From: Epiperipatus broadwayi
Taxonomy: Eukaryota; Onychophora; Udeonychophora; Euonychophora; Peripatidae
Direction of reading: 5' to 3'
NCBI GenBank assembly: GCA_028023455.1
Contig: JAQFVV010006452.1
Span: forward strand, 1,333,083 to 1,397,082
Length of the DNA: 64,000 nucleotides
The translations under genes and the position numbers were made by a program. The notes below the pieces were generated by a model. It was not told where the DNA came from. It searched no databases and worked only from the letters and a program-made list of their open reading frames with translations. Below, piece after piece: positions 24,145 to 35,678 of this stretch (the stretch's first letter is position 1; each line of letters starts with the position of its first letter).

Positions 24145-24735
24145 CTTTATTTCATTTGTGACAATTTCTATTAACTAGCAATCTTTTCAAATATTTAAAA
24201 TTCTTTTTAACCAACTTTTTAATTATGATAATTGATAAAATCTAAAGGGTTTTTTTTTATTTATAATCTTCTGACTTTATTTTAATATGAACATAAATAA
24301 AAAGTTCTTGTGGGGAAGTAGTATGTTTGCCATATACATGATCAGAGTCCAAAGCAAGTAAAATACTAAAAAAAAAAAATTCAAAGTTTAAAATTTTGTT
24401 TTTCAAAAAAAAAACATCAAATATTTAATAGTAAATGTTTATGTAGGTATTCTTAGCTAAAAGCTAAAATAAGGATGAAAATTTTCTAATACTTATTACT
24501 TAGAATTGTATTTTCCTTCATTGTTTTTTTATGAGAGGTTGCTAAATACATCCTTATTAAACAAGGAAATAGCCTTATATTTAACATTATTTACATATAA
24601 CACAAGTATAGTCTATATCTAATGATTATTTACATTACATTTGTTGCAATTCATTTATAAATAGTTGGTTAATTCTAGACAGTTCTAATTAATTTAATAA
24701 TAGGAATATGTAATTAACCTATTCATTTAGTATAC
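24145..24735. other. AT-rich DNA, nothing recognised
   Basis: Poly-A and poly-T tracts only. No ORF, repeat arm or RNA gene recognised. Confidence 0.5.
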
Positions 24736-24739
24736 TGAA

Positions 24740-25470
24740 TGTTTATAGAGGAATTTGAACTTAGGATTTTCAATCTATATTTATCCTCCATCTCAAATAA
24801 CCGATACACATGACCACTCACATGTATAAAAGATAAATGATCCTCAATATACATATTTCATACAGAACCAGCACTCATTAGTTGTACCAGATTATATTCT
24901 CCCACACAAACATACAATCACTGCTTGTCTTATATTAAGATAGCAATTCCTTAAAGTTTAATGGACAGGTTTCAATTTTTTCACTCTTTTAACAATTCAA
25001 CCATCTATTTCATTGAAAAATCATTGATGGAATGCTCAAAGCTGTTGATGGGTTTGATACTGTAATTATACCCATGTAAACATTCCTCTCCTATTAATAT
25101 AAATCGATAATGGTGTGATAATGAAGGGTTAGATTAATATACAGCATCAAATCTACAGGGGCTTTGAGCATTCCATCATTGGTTTTTCTACACAAAATAT
25201 TTATTTTGGTGATCATTTATCTTTTTCACATGTGTATGTTCATATGTATTTTGCCAGTCAACAAGACCAATAATCCAAGCAAAAGTACCTTGAGTCCAAT
25301 CATGCACAAGATGCATATGTCATGACAAGGATGAATCCTACCCTATGACATTGGCACTAGGTGAAGCAGAAATAGGTACTATATTTCCAGCTTCAGTATT
25401 GGTTGTTTGAGATGGAGTGGATGATAAATGCAAACTGAAAATCCTAAATTCAAATCCCTCTATTTATCAT
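24740..25470. repeat. Family R, large inverted dimer
   Basis: The left half reads in the R orientation: 'gaatttgaacttaggattttcaa', 'aaaagataaatgatc', 'tattaagatag', 'tttaatggacagg', 'tgatggaatgctcaaagc' ending near 25042. The right half begins with the inverted end 'ggctttgagcattccatcattgg' (25159-25181) and closes with 'ctgaaaatcctaaattcaaatccc' (25435-25458). The two halves are opposed with about 110 bases between them. The ORF at 25417-25638 overlaps the right end and is not credible. Confidence 0.75.
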
Positions 25471-26605
25471 AATAATGCATTTTATGTCAATATACAGAAA
25501 ATAATGATAGAGGTTAATTTTAAAATACTCACAAAATCCATAAGCTCATGTTTTTCAAAAAATACAGACTTATCTACGCAAATAATATACTTGTTAGACC
25601 TTCTAATGAAAATACTTTACAATGGAAAAATTTGTTAATTTTTTTAAAAAAACAAAAACACATGATTTATCTATTAATTTGAGTCAAATCAGTATAATTT
25701 CTGATTTCCTATTGCACTTATTAACTTATTAAATTCAAAGTCAAATATTATCTCATAGTTGTTCATATTCTTTCATCATATCATTAATAATTGATAATTA
25801 ATGATTGCAAATTATTTAAACTCATATCAACCTATTTCAAAATATGTTAATGGGGATAGCAGTTGCTAAAAAGAGCCATTCCTTATATCTTGTTTGTCCC
25901 TTACTTTTGATATCATGCTTTAAACATGAGAGTACAAATTATATGATTGCTCAAAAACTAAAAAAAAAAAGTCTCAGCACAATATTCATTTTACAATGGC
26001 GTGTAAAGAAGCTCTAAATTATAAATCCATTAATAATTGTAAAAATTGATAAAGAAGAATAAGTTTACAAGTAAAAAATTAGGGAGCATCCACATATTTA
26101 CACGAAATAGAGAGGAATCAAAACAGGATTTATTCCTTCCTTTTTTTTCTTTTTGTCATTCACAGCAAATGCAGAAATCTAAAATATGACTAAAACATTT
26201 ATATCAGATCATCAAATTCTGTAAGCAAATAGCAGACATGTGATGAAAATGTATTTATCTGATCTATAAGTACTAAAACTTTCGTTAATAGTCCAGCCAA
26301 CAAATCAAGAAAGAAATTAACTCTATTAGAAAGGAAATAAATAAATTAAATGCCAATACTTATAAAGGAGCAATTAAAAAAATACTTTTAATTGCCTTTG
26401 AGATTTTCCATAGTACAGATACATCTAATCTTGAACTTGGGTGTGTATTGCAAAGATAGATCTTTCTCCTTGCAGTTTCCAACTGTGAGCGGATGCTCTT
26501 CTCATTTTATGAAAGATGAAAACATACAACTAAGTGTGGAAAAGATTTTTGCATTAATATATTGATGAAATTGATACAAAATTATGAATGATGGCAGATA
26601 GTATT
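25471..26605. other. AT-rich DNA, nothing recognised
   Basis: No coding region or known repeat. Scattered homopolymers only. Confidence 0.5.
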
Positions 26606-26609
26606 GATA

Positions 26610-26945
26610 ATGAGGACATAAACATCACATGATCACCATTTCTTATGCTTGCTTATAACTCTTATTAAAACAGGCAAAACTCTCTATACGTATTGCCACA
26701 CAGTGCAAGCCAGAGTAATCAATGTGTACCAGAAGGCTTGTGCATAAAATCCTCATCTAGTGCCTACTCATCCAATATCCTCAGATTTTATGCACAAGCC
26801 TTCTGGCATCCACTGATTACTCTGGCTGGGGATATTGGATGAGTAGGCACTAGATGTGGATTTTATGCACAAGCCTGCTGGCATCCATTGATTACTCTGG
26901 CTTGCACTGAATGGTAATACATATAGAGAGTTTTGCCTGTTCTAA
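26610..26945. repeat. Family P, scrambled palindromic copy
   Basis: Starts with the inverted terminal block 'catcacatgatcaccatttcttatgcttgc', then 'caggcaaaactctctat' and 'gtgcataaaatcctcatctagtgcctactcatccaatatcc', then twice the opposed block 'ttttatgcacaagcc(t/g)ctggcatcca', ending 'agagagttttgcctg'. The duplicated opposed block suggests repeated template switching or nested insertion. No hammerhead core remains. Confidence 0.8.
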
Positions 26946-27945
26946 TAGTGAGGACATCCATGATGGAATTGTCAATAATATTACACTATAGAATGTAAGA
27001 AATAAGAATGCTATTATGAATAACGATACTTATTTTTATTCTCATGTGGGCATTTATGTATTTAATGAGTTAAATCTTATTAATTTCCTGCTTGTTAAAT
27101 ATATTTGTAAATAAAATAATTAGATATATTTCAGTGGCATATTGATATCTTATATCCTGCATTTAGAACTGCTGAGTTGTAAAAATGTATTTGGTTGAGA
27201 CTCACATATCTATGGGTTAGATATATCTGTAGTTATGATTAATATATCATCTATATAATAAGTACATAAATATTTTATTCCAAGAAAGAGAGCATAATCT
27301 AAAATCAAAATAATATAAAGTATAAAAACAATCATATTGGAAGGAAATTTTTAATGATCATGTATTTATTTTTATATTGATCATTACTGTAAGTGTATAG
27401 TTAAGATTGCCACAAAAAATGAGTAATTAAATATGCTAGTAAATATTAATTGATATTGTACAAAAGGATTCTTTGAAAAAATATTGATGTCTGCCCTTCT
27501 CATATTTCTTAATAAGTTGCTAAAGATCATATTATCTTAATGCATGCAATAATAAGGTAGAGCAAAATTAATTGGAGAAATTTTGGAATTTAGGATCAGG
27601 TAAAATTTATTCAAAAATGTTCTTATAAAGATTTTAATGTGAATAATTTAATTTGCATTACATATCATATTAGTATACAAAAAATTGATAATATTTAATA
27701 AATGCTCTAATTATTTTCAAAATGAATATAAAATGCCAGCCATTAAACTTTACATTAAAGAATCATGTAAGAAATTGGTGAATATGCTGTCCTAAATTGA
27801 TGCAATCTTCTTTATTCACTAAGATGGAGATACCTTGAATATAAGAATGTAACATAGAAGGTTATTGCTTTATAAAGATGGTTAAATAAACTCAATCTTT
27901 TATTTTGGGTGTCTTCTTGAATTGATTTGAATAGTATGTCATATT
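26946..27945. other. AT-rich DNA, nothing recognised
   Basis: No ORF with a motif and no repeat arms. Long A/T tracts only. Confidence 0.5.
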
Positions 27946-27949
27946 AAAC

Positions 27950-28192
27950 AGGCAAAACTCTCCATAAAGTAGTGCCACCCTGTGCCAACAGAGTAATCAA
28001 TGGATGGCAGAAGGCATGTGCATAAAGTCCCCATCTAGTGCCTACTTATCCATTATCCCCAGACAAGTCTTCTGGCATCCATTGATTACTCTGGTTGGCA
28101 CAGGGTGGCACTACTGTATGGAGAGTTTTGCCTGTTTAATAACAGTTATGTGCTAGCATAAGAGATGGTGATCATGTGATGTTTAGTAGTAT
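27950..28192. repeat. Family P, compact palindrome
   Basis: Arms of about 70-75 bp: 'caggcaaaactctccata' through 'gatggcagaagg' opposes 'cttctggcatccattgat' through 'ggagagttttgcctg'. The loop holds 'ccccagacaagtctt'. The right flank gives the P tail 'ggtgatcatgtgatgtttag' (28164-28183). The arms match almost perfectly. The hammerhead is lost at the loop. Confidence 0.9.
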
Positions 28193-29544
28193 GTCATATT
28201 GTTTTATTCACTATATTTATTAAATGTTTTTTCTGACTTGCATAGAATGTCATTCTTCAAAAAGTGTTAGGCAAAAAGATTTTTTTTGAATGATTTATCT
28301 CCCTTAAAAAGGTACAGATTCTTGAATTGGGTGAGATTCTGATAATCTTGTGCAAAAGTCAATAACTGAGCATCTAGAGACATCATCTATTCATATATTT
28401 AATATTGCATTTTTTGTTAACTTCTTCATAGTTCTTGGAGAAGAAATAGAATGAGTTAAGTTTGAGATTAATCAAGTTATGGTCAAAAAATCAACAACTT
28501 ATACAATTTTTAATGAGGTTTAGAAATAAGGAGAAGTGATGGACCCATTAGGAAATTGATGAAATATTATTAAATTAGTAAGCAGCATTGTCATAAAATA
28601 TGAAATGAATGTGAAGTGTATTTTTAGAATAATAATGAGCTTTGGATTAACACTTGGTTAAAATATATATTTTAGAATTCCAGCAATATCTTTTCCATTG
28701 TTTTCTAAACATATAATAACTCTCGTGATAACTAAATGCTTACAGGAAAATAGTAAATTACAATAATAAGCCTTGATATATGTTTTATCTATCAATAGAA
28801 TAAATCTATAGGATTTAGTATTCAAAACTGTAATTACATTTTGGTTTAGATGGTTTTTTTGCAAAAAAATTACATTGATACTGCAGTTAAATATTATTTT
28901 TATCACATCTATGACATTAAAAGAATGTTGATGACAAAATTTAAAAGAATTGTGGATTTTATTCCAAAAATAAAGTTCTCATAAATTAAAGTTCAAACAA
29001 AATTACAATGTTTTATCCATAAACACAAATTATTTCATGATCTTTAAGCCCTTTGTTTAATATTTCTTCTCTGATGAATGACAGTTATTATCATTGGCTA
29101 TAACACCATCTTTCAATACCCCTAACTCAAATTAGATTGAATGCTTTAAAAACTTTCATCTAAAAAACTGCTTAAGGAAAAGGTACGTCCATATCAAGTT
29201 TTTTTTTTTTCTCTTAGAAATTGTAAATGCCTGTGAATTTAGAAAAATGTTGATCTCATCCATTTTATTGTATAGATCAAGTCTTTTGCTTTGCTTTTAC
29301 TAATAGAATTTATCACAGCTATATGAAAATTTATTTTTAAATACTAATAGCCATGAAGTGTTTTTAAGTAGGACATAACCAATTTAAGTCTTGAATTGTA
29401 GGAATTTAGAAGCATATAGTCTTTCAAACACTCAATATAGCCTACATCCAAAATTTGAAATGCATAGATAATATAATCCATGAATACAATAAAAAAACTC
29501 ATTAACTTAATTTTTTAAAACTGATGATAATGTATACTTAAAAC
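28193..29544. other. AT-rich DNA, nothing recognised
   Basis: A minus-strand ORF of 82 codons (28658-28906) shows no motif. No repeat family recognised. Confidence 0.5.
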
Positions 29545-29546
29545 TA

Positions 29547-30125
29547 AGGCAAAACTCTCCATACAGTAGTGCCACCCTGTGCCAAACAGAGTAATCAATG
29601 AATATCAGAAGGCTTGTGCATAAAATCCCTATCTAGTGCCTACTCATCCAATATTCCCAGACTAGTTTCTGGCTTGTGGCCATCATCAGTGAGGAGCCTT
29701 GGATCTGAGTGCACTGCACCTAGATCTTAGGATCTAATGCAACCCTCCAGCAGCCACCTTTTAACTCTACTTTACTACAAAACTATGAGAATGAAATTGA
29801 AAACATTGTTAATATCTTCAATCTAAGTTCAATAGCTTATATAGTCATATGGGTCTGAACTCAATTCAGCTCCCATACATTTTGGTGTCTTTGGCTCTTA
29901 AACAACCATAGCCACCACTATCTTAAACAACCATAGCCACCACTATCCTATTAGGATATTGGATGAGTAGGCACTAGATAGGAATTTTATGCACAAGCCT
30001 TCTGGCATCCATTGATTACTCTGTTTGGCACAGGGTGGCACTACTGTATGGAGAGTTTTGCTTTTGTTTACAACAATTATGTGCTAGTATAGAGAAGGTG
30101 ATCATGTGATGTTTAGTGGTTTATA
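29547..30125. repeat. Family P, long copy with minus-strand hammerhead
   Basis: Left arm 'ggcaaaactctccatacagtagtgccaccctgtgcc' (29550-29585) is inverted at 'ggcacagggtggcactactgtatggagagttttgc' (30027-30061). The minus-oriented left half carries the hammerhead (29654-29695) and the internal P region ('gcacctagatcttagg', 'catatgggtctgaactcaattcagc') up to about 29870, with a small tandem 'ccatagccaccactatc' duplication at 29909-29949. Tail 'ggtgatcatgtgatgtttag' at about 30098-30117. This is the most complete P copy. Confidence 0.9.
29654..29695 (-). ncRNA. Hammerhead ribozyme motif (type I, minimal)
   Basis: On the minus strand: stem I 5' strand TCCTCA (29695-29690), core CTGATGA (29689-29683), stem II TGGC/GCCA with loop CACAA (29682-29670, four perfect pairs), GAAA (29669-29666), stem III AC/GT with loop TA, and GTC with cleavage after 29660. 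The stem I 3' strand is TGGGAA (29659-29654), five of six positions pairing. The core is complete. Stem II differs from the GAGC/GCTC seen in other copies at both sides of the pair, so pairing is conserved through sequence change. Confidence 0.7.
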
Positions 30126-30134
30126 CTTAAAACT

Positions 30135-30412
30135 AATAAACTCTCCAGATATCTAGTGCAAGCCATGGTAATCAATGGATACTAGAATGTTCATGCATAA
30201 AATCTCTATTTAGTTAGTGCCTATTCATCCAATATCCCCAAGACTAGTTTTTATCTTGTAGCTTTCATCAGGAAGAAGTTTTGAATCTGAGAGTAATGCC
30301 CTTGGATCTTGGGATTTAATGCAATCCTTCAGCAGCCACCATTACCTGTTTAGTTAACTATAAAGCTATGAACCCTAAATGATAGGAAATGGTGATCCTG
30401 TGATGTTTTAAT
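30135..30412. repeat. Family P, degraded copy
   Basis: Contains 'ctctccagatatctagtgcaagcca', 'gcataaaatctctat', 'ccaatatcccca', a decayed minus-strand hammerhead (CTGATGA kept on the minus strand at about 30266-30272, GAAA changed to AAAA), the internal 'cttggatcttggga', then a jump to 'aggaaatggtgatcctgtgatg'. Older than its neighbour, judging by divergence. Confidence 0.7.
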
Positions 30413-30850
30413 AGATTCAAAACTGTTTGCATTGTTAATTTAAAATTTCTTTTAACATACATTGTTCTGAGTTCAAGTATATATGATATCTTTCAAAGCT
30501 TTAGAAAATATGTAATATCAATCTTCACACCCAGAATTGAATTTTTAGAGATATATATTCTGGTTGTTCGATGACAAAATCTTTAATAGGCTGGAAACTT
30601 TCAACCAAAAGGTTTACAGTAATAAAGCCTTCTGCCAGTAGAAATTATATTTTATGGGCCCACCTAAGTTCACTTTCCCAGAGGCATAAAAATCTTTCAT
30701 AGAAGAAAGCTATCAATATCTAATAAATATTTGTGGTCACTAAATGCACAAGACAAAAAAATAATATTTTTAAATTTAATTTTACCAAATATTATTCTTT
30801 AACAATTATTTAATATAGAAAATGTATTGGGAATTTATTTTATAAATGAA
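30413..30850. other. AT-rich DNA, nothing recognised
   Basis: No gene or repeat arm recognised. Confidence 0.5.
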
Positions 30851-30854
30851 TTAA

Positions 30855-31315
30855 AATATATATGTGCTCTGCGCACAGGTAATAAAGCCATTAATAAATT
30901 GTCAAAAAATTTTACTGCCAAGCGCTTTCGGGACAGTCTACAGTCCCATATTCATGGCGAGTTATTCTGTTAATAACTGTAAAACTATGTAAATTTTATG
31001 CAAATTTATGTGCAGATGCTACATGGACCATTTACGAGATAGGGAATAGCAGGCCTCTCTTCTGTTGATTGCCGATGGGTCAGCCGCAATGAAGTAAGCT
31101 TCCCTAACTTTGGGCCTGCTATTCCCTATCTCGTAAATGGTCCACGTAACATCTGCACATAAATTTGCATAAAATTTACATAGTTTTACAGTTATTAACA
31201 GAATAACTCGCCATGAATATGGGACTGTAGACTGTCCCGAAAGCGCTTGGCAGTAAAAAATTTTAACAATTTATTAATAGCTTCATTACCTGTGCGCAGA
31301 GCACATATATATATT
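30855..31315. repeat. Family S palindrome (~200-bp arms, near identical)
   Basis: The left arm (about 30855-31056) and right arm (about 31113-31315) are reverse complements with very few differences, around a 56-base loop. Each arm contains GGGAC...GTCCC followed by GAAAGCGCTTGGC (left on the minus strand, right on the plus strand at about 31220-31250). This stem-plus-GAAA resembles the stem II region of a hammerhead, but there is no CUGANGA before it. The arms end in 'gtgctctgcgcacagg' next to TA runs. GC content is higher than in the surroundings. Near identity implies a recent origin. Confidence 0.9.
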
Positions 31316-33095
31316 AATTTATTTAAGCGCTAATGAAGTAAAATCTTAACTATTTTATAAATGAAATGATTAGCATATGGAATAGAATTCAACTCATAGA
31401 ATAGTGTTTAGTGCATTTAAGTAGTTTTAATATTAACAGAGTTTTTGGCTAAAGGCCATACTTATCTTCATCACCACTCTTCTCCTTCCACTCATATTTT
31501 GAAAACATCTTTATTTATAATTTTAACAAGATCAAAAAATTCATCAAGTTTAATCACCGATCGTCCCCTCCCCCCAATTAATCTGTACACCGTCTGCAAT
31601 GCAGTAACTTCATTGTTAAAAAAAATACCCAGTTATCATTTTGAGATATTTCTTATTCATAGATAATTATTTGATTTACTTTAATTGTTAATTACTTTTG
31701 AAATTTTAAATAATTTAAAAGATTTTGACTGCGAATGTTTTTTTATATTGAGATTTTTTCAGTTTTAGCACTATTGGTAGAATAATATTTATGGCTCTGG
31801 GAAGATTTAAAAATCCATCATGAAGAAAATAAAAACAAATCTATGATATATTAAAAAATAAGTACAATTATCAGTCAATTTTTATAATCTATCAGGTAAA
31901 ATCCAATAGACTAAATATGTCGTAATAAAATATGCATATTACATAAATACAAACATTATTATAATCATAAATAAAGTCCGTTGTTTTTTTTTAAAAAACA
32001 GTATGTGCTTAACCGACTTTTGGATATTACAAGTCATAGACATAGCCTAAATTGGAAAGTGGGAGGGCGTGTGTGTGTATATATATACGCTGTTATTGTT
32101 AATTTGCATAAAATTTAAATATGAAAATTAATTAGGGAGAATAGGCCATCTTTTTAAGAGGGGCACACACGATTATTTTTGTTGATAGAGTTACTTTATA
32201 TATGCTATGCCTCTTTACTTTTTTGTTTAAAGTCACTGCGTTTAGTGCATACGATGTTAACAGATGAAGGAACAAAGGGATGCCCAGTTGTAGAAAATGT
32301 TCAAAAAATATTGAGTGTGTATCAGTATTTGTTCTAACTTTATTATATAGGTATATGCGTTAGGTTATACGTGTAGACAAGTTTGCCCGAGATTTCCTGT
32401 AGTAAATGGAGGGGCAAGTGGTTTACTGATATTTAATCCTGTAAACCACTTGAGAACGCAGATCAGTTGGTAAGGTATCATATGTTAATAAAATTATCAT
32501 ATGATAAAATTAGTAAGAAAAGTACGTATCGATACTTTTTAAATAATTTAAGTTAAAAAACAAATTAAAGCAGCAATTTTAAACATACCTTAATTACAGG
32601 TAACTTTTTATTTAAAAGTAAAAAGTAACATTTCTTAATTTCTTAATAGACTTTGACATCAAGTTGTTTAACAAAAAGAAAAAAATTTAAAGCGAAAAAA
32701 AAAAGTTATTTTTAAGTGTCTCAGCTGGCCGTAAGTCTACAGTCTTTTAAATGCATTAAAAAGCCAATCTTCTTTTTTTTGTGAGAGACAGTCTTTATTA
32801 TTGAATAAAACAGTTTTGGTAAATCTATCTTATTTTGTAAGAATAGCTAATACTTTTTTTAAAAAAATATTTTTTATGATCAAATAACTATTTTAAGTCA
32901 ATTCAATACTTCTAAATAATCTTTGTTTTTTTTTTTGTTTTTTTAAATATAATTTACATTATAGAGCCATATGGTATAGTTTTTAGTAGATTCGCCTATC
33001 ATCTGGAGATTTTTTCCGCATAAAAATAGGTATAGTAGATATAACATAGGCGGACCTTATATCAGTTAGATAATCATTCAATGCTGATATGCAAA
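31316..33095. other. AT-rich DNA, no supported gene
   Basis: A plus-strand 73-codon ORF (31445-31666) is Ser/Leu/His-rich with no motif. A small GT/TA run lies at about 32070-32088. Nothing else recognised. Confidence 0.45.
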
Positions 33096-33336
33096 TTGAC
33101 ATCTATCTATGTTTAGGTTGGATGTTAAAGGAGTTGATCAATGAGAGTCCTAATGACTATAAAAATAAAATTGCGTTCTAATTATGATGTAACTTTTACC
33201 TACTCATATAAAAGATATTGGCATCTACTTATTATTAACTTGGATGATAGAGGAGTTGGTCAGTGAGTGTCCTAAGGACTAAAAAAATAAATCCGGTTCT
33301 AATTATGATGTAGCTTTTACTACTAATAGAAAATAT
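33096..33336. repeat. Two-unit tandem duplication (~120-bp unit)
   Basis: Unit 1 (33096-33217) and unit 2 (33218 to about 33336) share in order 'ttg(a/g)catcta', 'ggagttg(a/g)tcagtgag'-like text, 'gtccta', 'ataaa' and 'gttctaattatgatgta(a/g)ctttta'. Divergence of roughly a quarter of positions shows the duplication is old. Non-coding. Confidence 0.8.
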
Positions 33337-33764
33337 GTCATACCTTTAGTATTTCTGATGTGTTTTAATACCAAAAATTTAAAATTCTTTATTATCTATT
33401 ATCTATCTTTAATCATCTCTAGATCAATCTAATCCAATTTCACTAATTTTTTTTCATCTTTTGATCTATTAGCCATAAATATTTCCTATTTTAAATTCTT
33501 TTATAAACTTCTTCATTATGTTTTTTTGTTTTTTTTACAGTTTCCTTCAATTGAAATTTATATAGATACTATTTATGAATCAATAATGTGATGCAAATTA
33601 ATTTTCAATATTCCTGTTCTGGAAGATAGCAAAAAAAAAAATTGAAATTTTTCTGCAATAAGTAGCATACCAGACATCATATTAGTACCAGCTAATCTAT
33701 TAAATATGAACCATCATCAAGAATTCACATATTCTTAAATTTTGTAACAAATCCACCATCATAT
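33337..33764. other. AT-rich DNA, nothing recognised
   Basis: No recognised feature. Confidence 0.5.
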
Positions 33765-33784
33765 TAAATCATAGTTTGAATGCA

Positions 33785-34043
33785 TTTTTATATTGGACTA
33801 TTTCCATCATCTAATATGCATATTGAATGTCGTTAGAAAAATGTAACTTTATTAAAATATTTCAAATACATTCAACTGTTAGTAATAGCACACCAAACAG
33901 GTTAGTATATGTACAATGTTTCAAGAAGTATGATTCTCCCTTTTTCTTCAGGTATTGCTGGCCTAATGTGACAGTACTAGCATGGGATTTGAACCTGGAC
34001 CTTTAGATTCTTGAGTATTGAATTTTAAGGTAATGTTCTAACC
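33785..34043 (-). mobile_element. tRNA-derived SINE (family B), left arm of inverted pair
   Basis: On the minus strand the head has an A-box-like 'gttggttagaac' (about 34045-34034) and a good B-box 'aggttcaaatcc' (33996-33985), then 'catgctagtactgtcacattaggccagcaatacctgaag' and a tail ending 'gttgaatgtatttgaaatatttta'. It is inverted with respect to the copy at 34057-34327. Confidence 0.8.
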
Positions 34044-34056
34044 AACTTTGGCAGGA

Positions 34057-34327
34057 TGGATCTGTTGGTTAGAGCATTACCTTAAAATCCAATACTCAAG
34101 AATCTAAGGGTCCAGGTTTTAATTCCATGCCAGTACTGTCACTGGTCAAGCCAGCAACAGCTGAAGAAGGGGGGGACTAATGCCTCTCAAAAACAATGTG
34201 CATATACTAACCTGTTTGATGTGCTTTTACTAACAGTTGAATGTATTTGAAATATTTAAATAAAGTTAATTTTTTCTAAATACATTCAATATGCATAATG
34301 ATGGAAATAATCCAATATAAAAATACA
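34057..34327 (+). mobile_element. tRNA-derived SINE (family B), right arm of inverted pair
   Basis: A-box-like 'tggttagagc' (34066-34075), degenerate B-box 'ggttttaattcc' (34115-34126), body 'gccagtactgtcac...aagccagcaacagctgaagaagg', then 'actaacctgtttgatgtgc' and 'cagttgaatgtatttgaaatattt'. A third copy lies at about 63790-64000. The inverted pair is separated by about 13 bases and the flanks are themselves inverted ('tatattggactatttccatcat' against 'atgatggaaataatccaatata'). Confidence 0.8.
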
Positions 34328-34454
34328 ACTAGAACACCATCATCACAAACCTTCAGGAAAACAATAGTTTGGATTCAATCTATAAAAATTATAATAATTT
34401 CTATCTCAGTAACAGAAATTTTTTTCATCACTCAGCTATGCAAGGTACTAAACA

Positions 34455-34607
34455 AGGCAAACCTCTCCATATAGTAGTGCCACCCTGAGCCAACCAGAGT
34501 AATCAATGGATGCCAGATAGCAGGGTGGCACTACTGTATGGACAGTTTTTCCTTGTTTAATAACAATTATGTGCTAGTGTAAGAGATGGTGATCATGTGA
34601 TGGTATG
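34455..34607. repeat. Family P, short palindromic copy
   Basis: 'aggcaaacctctccatatagtagtgccaccctgagcc' is opposed after a short loop by 'gcagggtggcactactgtatggacagtttttcc', then the P tail 'ttaataacaattatgtgctag...ggtgatcatgtgatgg'. No hammerhead core. Confidence 0.85.
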
Positions 34608-34616
34608 TAAGGTACC

Positions 34617-34655
34617 CATATATATATATATATATATATATATATGGGTATATAT

Positions 34656-34692
<37 letters not shown>
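34617..34692. repeat. (TA)n array pair
   Basis: Two TA runs of roughly 28 and 35 bases are separated by 'gggtatatatatca'. The ORF track of alternating Ile/Tyr on the minus strand here is purely microsatellite translation. Confidence 0.95.
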
Positions 34693-34693
<1 letters not shown>

Positions 34694-34817
34694 GATGTTG
34701 GATTTATAGATAATTTCATATATATATAATAACAAGTTATCTGCTAAAAATATACTATATGTAAATTTGAATTTATAACAATTTGATAACAATATATTAG
34801 TTAAACAAAACTAATTT

Positions 34818-35356
34818 TGATTACATTATATTCATTATCAACTGAAATAATGCAGATATCATGTGATTTTCCAAGGACTGTGAATTAACAGATTATCTAT
34901 TTATTGTACAATCTTTAAATTGGTTTATAAAGATTGCTTCATTAATTTTTCTCTTTTTATGATGTCTTTCTTGTGTAATCTGGACTAAAGGTACATCTAA
35001 AATTGCAATATTTTTCATGATCAAAGTAAACTAAGGCAGTATTGGACTGCTTATTCTTAGCATTTTTTACATTATTATATAATAGTTGACATTTTTTAGT
35101 TTTTTTCCAAAGTATATCTTGATTTTCTAATGTATAACTTTTTGCAGACACATATAATTTAATATATTATTTTTCTTGCATTTTAAGAATAGTATTTTTA
35201 GAATTATTAATCAATCAGTTTACATTTGGAGAAACATAAAATGAAATATTATATTTATTATTAAATATTTTTAAATAAATTTAGATCTACACAGTCCTTG
35301 AAAAATCATGTGATGTCTACTATTTTTTATCTACATTATTTCAGTTGATAATCATT
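34818..35356. repeat. Inverted repeat (family W) with ATCATGTGAT in each arm
   Basis: The left arm (about 34830-34880: 'tcattatcaactgaaataatg', 'atcatgtgattttccaaggactgtg') is the reverse complement of the right arm (about 35284-35356: 'cacagtccttgaaaaatca', 'cattatttcagttgataat'). About 400 bases of AT-rich DNA separate the arms. Minus-strand ORF 34957-35151 lies in the loop and has no recognisable domain. Confidence 0.75.
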
Positions 35357-35676
35357 ACAACTTCTGTTTAATATATATATATATATACTATATATTATAA
35401 TTCTACCATTATTATAATTTAAAATTTATATATATATATATATTGTGACAGGGATGATGATGGCTAAACCCCATCACAAGTTTGTATCAGCTAATCCTAT
35501 AAACACAAATGCATTAAAGATTTAAATAAAAATCTTAAATAGTTAAACATAGATTGAAAATAAAAATATATGTTTGTATATATAATATTACACATATACA
35601 GCATGTATATTTTATTCATAAATATAAAAAAATAAACACTGGATGAATTTTCCTTTAATTGTAAATATATATATAT
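35357..35676. other. AT-rich DNA with TA runs
   Basis: TA runs at about 35371-35387 and 35428-35443. 'tattgtgacagggatgatgatggc' at 35442-35465 resembles other sequences starting TGTGACA or TGTACCC directly after a TA run (see element X). No gene. Confidence 0.5.
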
Positions 35677-35678
35677 TA

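Noticed and set aside
34574-34792. Ile/Tyr-repeat ORF on the minus strand
   Set aside because: Translation of TA microsatellites; no protein expected.
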